The notes under the pieces were generated by a model. It saw only the letters and a list, made by a program, of their open reading frames with translations, did no database searches and was not told where the DNA came from. Made by a program: the position numbers and the translations under genes. 9,427 nt of DNA from Chthoniobacter flavus (GTDB taxonomy: Bacteria > Verrucomicrobiota > Verrucomicrobiia > Chthoniobacterales > DYNR01), in assembly GCA_020720945.1 (NCBI GenBank), contig DYNR01000072.1, forward strand, positions 1-9,427, given 5' to 3'. Below, one piece after another: positions 1 through 5,146 of this stretch. Numbering within the stretch: the first letter of the stretch is position 1; each line of letters begins with the position of its first letter.

Positions 1-1079
1 ATCCAAATGCTTTGCAACAACGCAAAGCCGATCATGATGACTAGGGCGAAGGTGCCGCCATAACTGATGAGAGGAAGCGGAAGTCCCGTGATGGGCGTGA
101 TGGAAATCGTCATGCCGATGTTCATGAAAACATAGGTGAACATCATCATGACAATCCCGCTGGCGAGAAGACGCCCGAGGTCGTCCTCGGCGTAAAAAGC
201 GATATAAAGCCCTGTCATTAAAGTAATTGCGAAAAGAGAAATCAAGGCGACCCCTCCGATAAAACCGTGCTGTTCCGCCATGGCAGAAAAGATAAAGTCG
301 TTGTGGACAATCGTGCTCGGAAGAAAGCCGAGTTTATTTTGCGTATTTTCTTCGTGGAGGCCCTTACCGGTCATGCCGCCGCTCCCGATTGCGATGAGGG
401 ATTGGTTGATCGTCCAGCTTACGCCGAGAGGGTCGATATCCGGATCAACGAAAGCAACGATGCGGTCTCTCTGGTAAGCTTTTAAGCCGAAATTGACCGC
501 GAGAGGGATAGCGATTACGACAAGCAAAATCATCACGATCAGGTAGCGCTTGGGAATGCCGGCGACGAAGAGCATGCAAAAAATCACGGGCCCCCACACG
601 ATAGTGGCACCGAGGTCAGGCTGGACGATGATCAAAATGCAAGGGATTCCCGCGATGATGCCGCAGCCGATGATGCGTAAAATGGCCGGGAGCCTGCGGA
701 ATTGGCTCAAGAAAAGGGAAAGGATCAAAATCCCGAAGATCAAGGCAAACTGCGAGGGTTGAATGCTGATGGGACCAAGATCGATCCAGCTTTCGCTGCC
801 GTAACGCTCGACTCCGATGAACCGCACGGCAACAAGCAATACGACAGAACCGAGGTAGAGAGGAATCGCTCCCCAACGAATCCATCGGTAGTCGATCAAA
901 GAAAGGACGAAAAAAATCGGGGCTCCGATCGAGAGCCAAAGAATTTGGTTTCTATAAAAGACTGGCTCGCGGAAGTATGAGGCACTGTGAATCGAGTAGA
1001 TGCCTGCAACTGCCAACACAAACATCATCAGCAGAAGAAGCCAATTCATTCCAAAGAATTTGCGGATTAGCGGGTGCAT
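1..1079 (-). CDS. rodA: RodA, SEDS-family peptidoglycan glycosyltransferase (3' end cut by window)
   Basis: This is an integral inner-membrane protein of the SEDS family. It polymerises lipid II into glycan strands together with a class B PBP in the elongasome. The 359 visible codons stay open to the window edge, so only the last C-terminal residues are missing. Hydrophobic segments run throughout. Family landmarks are QPDLGA (residues 153-158), the RDRI..F stretch (205-210), QSLIAIGSGGMTGKG (226-240), VHNDFIF (258-264) containing the catalytic-type Asp261, and GLPLPLISYGG (332-342). The Ile-Gln-Pro-Ser segment reads QPSQFAL (107-113), where the family normally has QPSEFAK, so the usual Glu and Lys are both replaced. 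I chose the ATG at 1079 because the frame upstream closes at a TAA with no other start. No clear Shine-Dalgarno is visible, and ATG at residue 11 is an alternative. RodA is preferred to FtsW because of the QSLIAIGSGG and HNDFIF context and the absence of division genes nearby. Confidence 0.93.
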   Translation of the reverse strand, partial: MHPLIRKFFGMNWLLLLMMFVLAVAGIYSIHSASYFREPVFYRNQILWLSIGAPIFFVLSLIDYRWIRWGAIPLYLGSVVLLVAVRFIGVERYGSESWIDLGPISIQPSQFALIFGILILSLFLSQFRRLPAILRIIGCGIIAGIPCILIIVQPDLGATIVWGPVIFCMLFVAGIPKRYLIVMILLVVIAIPLAVNFGLKAYQRDRIVAFVDPDIDPLGVSWTINQSLIAIGSGGMTGKGLHEENTQNKLGFLPSTIVHNDFIFSAMAEQHGFIGGVALISLFAITLMTGLYIAFYAEDDLGRLLASGIVMMMFTYVFMNIGMTISITPITGLPLPLISYGGTFALVIMIGFALLQSIW

Positions 1080-1081
1080 GA

Positions 1082-1315
1082 TTATCGCTTGCGGGTTTGT
1101 TTAACCGCAAATGCCGAGAAGAAGAAAGCTTTGTTTTTTAGATTTGGCTTGAAAAAAGAGGAAAACCGGATGCTGCTATCGCAAACCATTGATCTGAAGC
1201 AAGTTACGACATCCGCTTCGAGCATAAAGAACACGGAAAACGGGATGGAACAACGCACGGGAGCCTCGGCGTCTCCCGCCATTCTCAACCTCCCGACTGC
1301 CCTTTTTCGGTTCAT
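1082..1315 (-). CDS. Possible small 77-residue protein wedged between dnaB and rodA, function unknown
   Basis: I do not recognise this ORF. Its ATG overlaps the dnaB TGA as ATGA, and its TAA ends two bases before the rodA ATG. It therefore fills the dnaB-rodA gap exactly, as a translationally coupled operon gene would. The product is basic and rich in Phe, with an Arg-rich start (MNRKRAVGRLRM), a more hydrophobic middle (IPFSVFFMLEADVV) and a basic end (VKQTRKR). There is no convincing transmembrane helix, signal peptide or metal motif. Codons include several AGG and AGA arginines, unlike the neighbouring genes, which argues against it being a native coding sequence. A chance ORF in a 232-base intergenic spacer is equally possible. 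The positional fit is what I see; coding status is inference. Confidence 0.3.
   Translation of the reverse strand: MNRKRAVGRLRMAGDAEAPVRCSIPFSVFFMLEADVVTCFRSMVCDSSIRFSSFFKPNLKNKAFFFSAFAVKQTRKR
1089..1110 (-). other. Small inverted repeat just upstream of rodA start
   Basis: The arms TTGCGG and CCGCAA surround a 10-base loop, with two further A-T pairs possible across a bulge. The element ends about 9 bases before the rodA ATG, where a ribosome would bind. No U-tract follows, so it is not a terminator. On the minus strand TTGCGG and GATAAT are also spaced 18 bases apart, like a promoter. A start site from that promoter would fall at or just after the first rodA ATG, so this reading is weak. 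Confidence 0.25.
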
Positions 1316-2769
1316 GAGTTTTCTTCGGCTTCCGCCCTCGTTTCAAATCGGGTGAAGCTTTTCAAGAAGGTCAACGGAACTTCGCCGATCGGCCCGTTCC
1401 GCTGTTTTGCGATGATCAGCTCGGCTTGCCCTTCCAGTTCTTTGCGCTCTTCATCGTCTTTGGCGTAAACTTCTGCCCTGTAAAGGAGACCGATCACATC
1501 GGCATCTTGCTCGATGGAACCCGATTCGCGCAAATGGGACATCATGGGGCGCCCCCCACCTTTTTCATCTGGTTGGCGGTTTAACTGGGCAAGAACGATG
1601 ATCGGAATTTTGAGTTCTTTGGCTAGCGCTTTGAGTCCTGCAGAAATTTCGGCGACTTCCAATTGGCGGTTTTCTTGCCCGCGCTTGGAAGGGGAACGCA
1701 AAAGAGTCAAGTAGTCCACGACGATCAAAGAAAGGTTGAAGCGGGTGTGGATACGGCGAGACTTTGCCTTGAGTTCCAAAATGCTAAGAGCCGGGGTGTC
1801 GTCAATGATAATTTTTGAATTGAAGAGACTTTCGGCGGCCCCGCGCAATTTCGTGAAGTCCGCTTTGGAGACAAAGCCGCTTCTCAGGCGACCCATGTCA
1901 ATTCTTGCCCGCGAGCAGAGGAGTCGTTGGACGAGCTGCTGGGAACTCATTTCCAAGCTGAAAATAGCAACAGGCAAACCGGTGTCCAAGGCGACATACT
2001 CGGCGACATTCATGGCGAAAGCAGTCTTACCCATGGAAGGCCGCGCCGCCACGATGATCATTTCTCCCGCATGCAAGCCGTTGGTCATTTGGTCTAGCTT
2101 GCGGAAGCCCGTGGCAAGCCCAGTGAGGCTTCCCTTGGATTGGATCATCTTATCAATCTGGTCCATCGCAAGCATCACTTCTTCTTGGATGCTTTGGAAA
2201 TCGGCTTGCGAGCGTTGCTCTCCGATTTCCAAAACCCGTTTTTCCACTTCGTCCAGAAGGAGTTGCACATCTCCCTGCTCGTCGTAGGAGCGGGCAGCCA
2301 GTTCCGTGCAGGTCAATATGACTTTGCGGAGCAGGTATTTTTCCTGCAAAATTTGCAGGTAATATTCCGCGTTGACCGCCGCCGGGACGAAAGTGAGGAT
2401 ATCCGAAAGGGCGGCAGCTCCGCCGACTTTATCCAAGAGATTTTTATCGATGAGCCATTGCGTGACCGTGATGAGGTCGATCGGTTTGCCTGAATCCCCT
2501 TCGGTCTTCAAAAGCTCGAATAAAATCGCGTGCGCGGGATTGTAAAAATGCTCGGTAGAAATTCCGCGCTCCGTGCAGTTGTCGATAACGGTTTTAGGAG
2601 AAAGGAACATCGAGCAAAGAACGCCTTTTTCCGCATCGATGCTTTGGGGCAGTTGCCGGTGTCCTTCGGGAAGATAATCCTCGCTTTTCTTTTTCTTGGG
2701 TCTTGCAGCAGTCTTCGTTGCAGATTTCTCTGAAGAGGACGCTTCTTGGCGGGGAGGAAGTTCGGACAT
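1312..2769 (-). CDS. dnaB: Replicative DNA helicase DnaB
   Basis: This is the hexameric ring helicase that unwinds the replication fork 5'-3' and recruits primase. The 485 residues fit the family, plus a short Ser/Lys-rich N-terminal tail (about 1-33). The N-terminal DnaB domain runs from PQSIDAEKGVLCSMF (41-55) to about 145. It is followed by a linker (about 150-215) and the RecA-like core. Visible motifs are Walker A ARPSMGKT (242-249), H1a FSLEMSSQQL (270-279), Walker B LIVVDYL (348-354), H3 PIIVLAQLNRQ (389-399) with SHLRESGSIEQDAD (411-424), and the arginine-finger region KQRNGP (455-460). No intein interrupts the Walker A or H3 sites that are common insertion points. Start ATG at 2769 lacks an obvious Shine-Dalgarno. 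It follows rplI by 214 bases on the same strand, the common rplI-dnaB order. Its TGA overlaps the ATG of the small downstream ORF. Confidence 0.98.
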   Translation of the reverse strand: MSELPPRQEASSSEKSATKTAARPKKKKSEDYLPEGHRQLPQSIDAEKGVLCSMFLSPKTVIDNCTERGISTEHFYNPAHAILFELLKTEGDSGKPIDLITVTQWLIDKNLLDKVGGAAALSDILTFVPAAVNAEYYLQILQEKYLLRKVILTCTELAARSYDEQGDVQLLLDEVEKRVLEIGEQRSQADFQSIQEEVMLAMDQIDKMIQSKGSLTGLATGFRKLDQMTNGLHAGEMIIVAARPSMGKTAFAMNVAEYVALDTGLPVAIFSLEMSSQQLVQRLLCSRARIDMGRLRSGFVSKADFTKLRGAAESLFNSKIIIDDTPALSILELKAKSRRIHTRFNLSLIVVDYLTLLRSPSKRGQENRQLEVAEISAGLKALAKELKIPIIVLAQLNRQPDEKGGGRPMMSHLRESGSIEQDADVIGLLYRAEVYAKDDEERKELEGQAELIIAKQRNGPIGEVPLTFLKSFTRFETRAEAEENS

Positions 2770-2827
2770 AGGAATTGATGCGGAGAGAGTTAGAAAAAAC
2801 AGGGCTCAGGCAAGCGAAAGACAAAGA

Positions 2828-2849
2828 GGGGAAGGAAAAATTCCTCCCC
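2828..2849 (-). terminator. Candidate weak terminator or attenuator between rplI and dnaB
   Basis: On the minus strand GGGGAGGAA pairs with TTCCTTCCCC, giving 9 base pairs with one bulged base and a three-base loop. The sequence that follows, TCTTTGTCTTTCG, is pyrimidine-rich but is not a pure U-run. It sits 135 bases after the rplI stop and 58 bases before the dnaB ATG. It could reduce read-through from rplI into dnaB or act as a processing site. A neighbouring A6T6 palindrome (2858-2869) lies just upstream. Confidence 0.35.
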
Positions 2850-2983
2850 CTGTTCGCAAAAAATTTTTTCCGAAACGCCAAGCCAATCTGAGGCGATAGA
2901 CCAGCAACTCCGGGAACCGACGCAGAACTTGATGCACCGAGTTCATCGTGCAACGAAAAAAACGGCGGCAGTTATAGAAAAAC

Positions 2984-3520
2984 CTATTCGGCTGCTTCGG
3001 AGTCTTGACTCGATCTGCGTTTGCGTCTTTCGCCTTCTTCCGCTGCTGCAGGAACCGCTTTGACAGGGGCTTTTACTGTGACTTTCAGAGATGCCGTCAC
3101 TTGGTGCGGCAACTTGACTTCTACAGCGTGCGTGCCGCTTTCCTTCAAAGCCCGGTCGAGGACGATTGCGTGCTTCGGGAGCGATGCGCCTTTGAGTTCT
3201 GCGATCAAACGATCCGTGATGTCTTTGTGGGAAACGGAGCCGAACGCTTTGCCGGATTGCCCGGTTTCGAGTTCGAAAGAAAGTTCCAGTTTGCCGATCT
3301 TCCGAGCAAGCTCTTCGGATTCGGTTAATTCACGGGCTTCGCGTTCCGCCCGTTTGGCTTTCAAGTGGTTGATTTGGCGCACGGACGCAGAGGTTGCTTC
3401 GATAGCTTTCCCTGTGGGCAAGAGGAAGTTGCGCGCGTAACCGGGACGCACTTTTACCACATCGGCTTCTGCACCGAGGTTCGGGATATTTTCTGTAAGG
3501 ATGATTTCAGCGTGTGCCAT
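2984..3520 (-). CDS. rplI: 50S ribosomal protein L9 (bL9)
   Basis: bL9 is a large-subunit protein that binds 23S rRNA near the L1 stalk and helps hold the reading frame. The N-terminal rRNA-binding domain is clear, with NLGAEADVVKVRPGYARNF (13-31), then LLPTGKAIEAT. The long connecting helix spans about 42-80 and the C-terminal domain about 81-150 (GKAFGSVSHKDI, then ALKESGTHAVEVKLP). The usual family signature has Gly where this protein has Ala18. At 178 residues it is longer than the E. coli protein (149). The extra part is an Ala/Glu/Arg-rich tail (about 153-178) with a GERRKRRSS patch. The same frame is open further upstream to 3592, but those residues do not resemble bL9, and the TTGACA-type promoter (3543-3571) lies inside that stretch. 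The ATG at 3520, giving MAHAEIIL, is therefore the start. No strong Shine-Dalgarno is visible. Confidence 0.97.
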   Translation of the reverse strand: MAHAEIILTENIPNLGAEADVVKVRPGYARNFLLPTGKAIEATSASVRQINHLKAKRAEREARELTESEELARKIGKLELSFELETGQSGKAFGSVSHKDITDRLIAELKGASLPKHAIVLDRALKESGTHAVEVKLPHQVTASLKVTVKAPVKAVPAAAEEGERRKRRSSQDSEAAE

Positions 3521-3542
3521 ATTGTTTAAAAGTCGGATCGCC

Positions 3543-3571
3543 AATAGTGCGTTTTTTTTACGGCTTGTCAA
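3543..3571 (-). promoter_or_regulatory. Predicted sigma70-type promoter of rplI
   Basis: A perfect TTGACA -35 box (3566-3571) is followed after 17 bases by ACTATT (3543-3548), a poor -10 box matching TATAAT at three positions. The spacer contains a run of eight A. The predicted start site near 3536 would leave a leader of roughly 15 bases before the rplI ATG. The position in the only substantial intergenic region upstream of rplI supports it. The weak -10 keeps confidence moderate. Confidence 0.6.
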
Positions 3572-3650
3572 GGGAATCGGCAGAATTTCCAAAAAAAACC
3601 AATCTTGCGGAATGCTTTTTAAGATATCTGCTTTTGGGTGGGCCCGTCGC

Positions 3651-3676
3651 TGGCACGGGTTGGTTTACCCCTGCCA
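3651..3676. repeat. 26-base hairpin/inverted repeat in the rplI upstream region
   Basis: The arms TGGCA-C-GGGT and ACCC-C-TGCCA are separated by TGGTTT. They form nine base pairs with a single symmetrical C-C mismatch (G-G on the minus strand). There is no U-tract on either side, so it is not a standard terminator. It lies about 80 bases upstream of the rplI -35 box and 149 bases after the VTT gene stop. Its symmetry would suit a protein-binding operator or a 3' RNA-stabilising structure of the upstream transcript. Confidence 0.5.
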
Positions 3677-3734
3677 AAAGGCACCGAGAACACACGAAAC
3701 AAAGCGGAGAAAAAACTCAGATTTTGTATAACTC

Positions 3735-3747
3735 GTTGATTTTCAAC
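3735..3747. repeat. Small perfect inverted repeat GTTGA-TTT-TCAAC
   Basis: A 5-bp perfect inverted repeat, extendable to 7 bp on the minus strand with one G-U pair. A minus-strand TTATAC box (3726-3731) lies three bases away. This could be an operator beside a second, distal promoter for rplI, but no good -35 box is present, so it may be chance. Confidence 0.25.
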
Positions 3748-3791
3748 AATAGAAAAAACAACTGCGGAGCTTGGTTTTCCTGGCGAGGGCC

Positions 3792-3817
3792 GCGCTGAAA
3801 ACCCGCGCCGAAAACCC
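3792..3817. repeat. Tandem 13-bp direct repeat at the end of the VTT gene
   Basis: Two back-to-back copies of a 13-bp unit are present, GCGCTGAAAACCC and GCGCCGAAAACCC, differing at one base. They begin 8 bases after the VTT gene stop codon on the minus strand. On the plus strand they are followed by CG and six T. With only two copies it may be a replication-slippage duplication. Confidence 0.6.
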
Positions 3818-3824
3818 CGTTTTT

Positions 3825-4460
3825 TCACTCGATCGGAACGCTCTGCCGCAACGCTTTCGTGGCCATCCGGGCAGTCTTCACCACCGCCCAAACCGTGAAG
3901 AATAACCCCGCGATATACAGGAACCATGTCCATGGTCCGTTGTCGGAAATTTTAAGTTGGGTTCTCGCCACGGCCCCAAGCAACGCTCCCGCATAGGAAT
4001 ACGCCGCGCTGAAGGGAAGAAATCCCAAAAACGAGGCGACCGAAAAACGCGTGAGCGAAATTTGCGTCACCCCCGCGATGTAGCTGACCAAGCTGTGAGG
4101 CACGATGGGCGAAATCCTGCTGACTAAGATCACCTGCCATCCTTCCCGCTCGATCGCCCGGTCTAACGCGAGAAACTTCGGGCTGTGCGACAGATGCCGC
4201 AACACGAAATTACGCAACAAATACCTGCCCGTCAAAAAATTAACCGTCGCAGCAACCGTGGAACTGAATGTGACCAGCAACGCCCCCCACCAAAAACCAT
4301 AAATCGCCCCCGCCCCAACCGTCAAAAACGAACCCGGCAGAAAAAAAATGCAGGTTAAGGCATACAGAAACATGAACCACAAAACACCGATCCAACCGCT
4401 GTCTTGAATCCAATCCATGCTCGAGGAGAGCCACTGCAACCACGCTTCTTCCATCTCCAT
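3825..4460 (-). CDS. TVP38/TMEM64-family (VTT domain) membrane protein
   Basis: A 211-residue multi-spanning inner-membrane protein of the VTT/SNARE-associated family, related to DedA proteins. Eukaryotic members act as lipid scramblases; in bacteria the substrate is usually unknown. Hydrophobic segments lie at about 23-60, 62-80, 110-130, 138-165 and 178-198. The family core is visible: FLPGSFLTVGAGAIYGFWWG (40-59), the NFLTGRYLLR turn (74-83), the RISPIVPHSLVSYIAGVT re-entrant motif (114-131) and the following F-x4-FLGFLPF helix. The start is ATG at 4460; ATG two codons later (4454) is equally possible. It follows nth by 59 bases on the same strand and is probably the last gene of that block. 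No specific gene name is justified. Confidence 0.88.
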   Translation of the reverse strand: MEMEEAWLQWLSSSMDWIQDSGWIGVLWFMFLYALTCIFFLPGSFLTVGAGAIYGFWWGALLVTFSSTVAATVNFLTGRYLLRNFVLRHLSHSPKFLALDRAIEREGWQVILVSRISPIVPHSLVSYIAGVTQISLTRFSVASFLGFLPFSAAYSYAGALLGAVARTQLKISDNGPWTWFLYIAGLFFTVWAVVKTARMATKALRQSVPIE

Positions 4461-4519
4461 CTATTCACACCCCAGACTCGCCCCCCCGTCAACAGACTTT
4501 TCTCCCTAAAAAATACTGG

Positions 4520-5146
4520 CTATGCCGACGGGCAATGGGAGGCGAGAGGGCAGGAGACGCAAGCGGGTTTCCGGGCGGCGCAAACCGCCCGCCCGTGGCT
4601 GATGAGCCAGTGGCTGAGGTCTTTCCAAGAGTCTCGGGGAAAAAGTTTTATGAGGTCGGCTTCCACTTTTTTCGGGTCGTTGTGCCCGCTCAACCCCAAG
4701 CGGCGGGAAAGGCGGCCGATATGGGTGTCCACGACCATTCCCGCATTGATTCCAAACGCATTGCCGAGAATGACATTTGCGGTTTTTCTGCCAACGCCGG
4801 GAAGGCTTTCTAACGCGGAAAGCTCTTTCGGGACTTCACCGCCGTAGTCCCGCAACAAAGCGACAGCGCAGGCGCGCAGGTTTTTTGCTTTGTTTCGGAA
4901 AAAGCCCGTGGAATGGATGAGCGATTCGAGTTCTTCTTGGCTGACGGCGGCGAAACTTTCTACCGAAGGAAGGCGGTCAAACAAAACGGGGGTTACAAGA
5001 TTCACGCGTTTATCCGTGCATTGGGCGGAAAGAACCGTCGCGACGAGCAACTCCCAAGGAGAGCGAAAGAGCAGGGCGCAATGCGCGTCGGGATAAAGCT
5101 CGGGAAGTCGCCCGAGCAACCAAGTCGCCCGTTGCTTCCGGTTCAT
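4520..5146 (-). CDS. nth: Endonuclease III (DNA glycosylase/AP lyase)
   Basis: This is a base-excision repair enzyme that removes oxidised pyrimidines and cleaves the abasic site by beta-elimination. Its 208 residues match the usual length. Key features are LSAQCTDKRVN (39-49), the helix-hairpin-helix LPGVGRKTANVIL (115-127) with catalytic Lys121, and VVDTHIGRLSRRLG (138-151) with catalytic Asp140. The 4Fe-4S loop has Cys189, Cys196, Cys199 and Cys205 in the standard C-X6-C-X2-C-X5-C spacing. All catalytic and cluster residues are intact. The open frame extends 28 codons further upstream to 5230, but that part lies inside the TPR gene and does not resemble the family. ATG at 5146 is therefore chosen. 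It overlaps the TPR gene stop as ATGA, which implies translational coupling. The VTT gene follows after 59 bases. Confidence 0.97.
   Translation of the reverse strand: MNRKQRATWLLGRLPELYPDAHCALLFRSPWELLVATVLSAQCTDKRVNLVTPVLFDRLPSVESFAAVSQEELESLIHSTGFFRNKAKNLRACAVALLRDYGGEVPKELSALESLPGVGRKTANVILGNAFGINAGMVVDTHIGRLSRRLGLSGHNDPKKVEADLIKLFPRDSWKDLSHWLISHGRAVCAARKPACVSCPLASHCPSA

Larger units (their letters stand above)
3521..3824. other. 304-base intergenic region upstream of rplI
   Basis: There is no credible gene here. Short ORFs across it on both strands have no recognisable product. Read toward rplI it holds a tandem 13-bp repeat next to the VTT gene stop, a T-rich stretch, a small inverted repeat with a TTATAC box beside it, a 26-base hairpin and then the TTGACA promoter. 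It separates the phosphoesterase-TPR-nth-VTT block from the rplI-dnaB-rodA block. The rpsF, ssb and rpsR genes that often precede rplI are absent. Confidence 0.7.

Noticed and set aside
1120..1142. AAAGCTTT followed by T-rich sequence as a plus-strand terminator
   Set aside because: The palindrome is too short and AT-rich, and no plus-strand gene lies upstream to need it.
1259..1279. CGGGAG/CTCCCG inverted repeat after dnaB as a terminator
   Set aside because: On the minus strand no U-run follows; the sequence continues GTGCGTTG, so intrinsic termination is unlikely.
2594..2953. 119-codon minus-strand ORF spanning the rplI-dnaB gap
   Set aside because: It overlaps the first 176 bases of dnaB in another frame and ends inside it; the protein is low-complexity Ser/Arg and unrecognisable.
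3521..3592. 24-codon upstream extension of bL9
   Set aside because: The extra residues do not resemble any bL9, and the TTGACA promoter lies inside this stretch.
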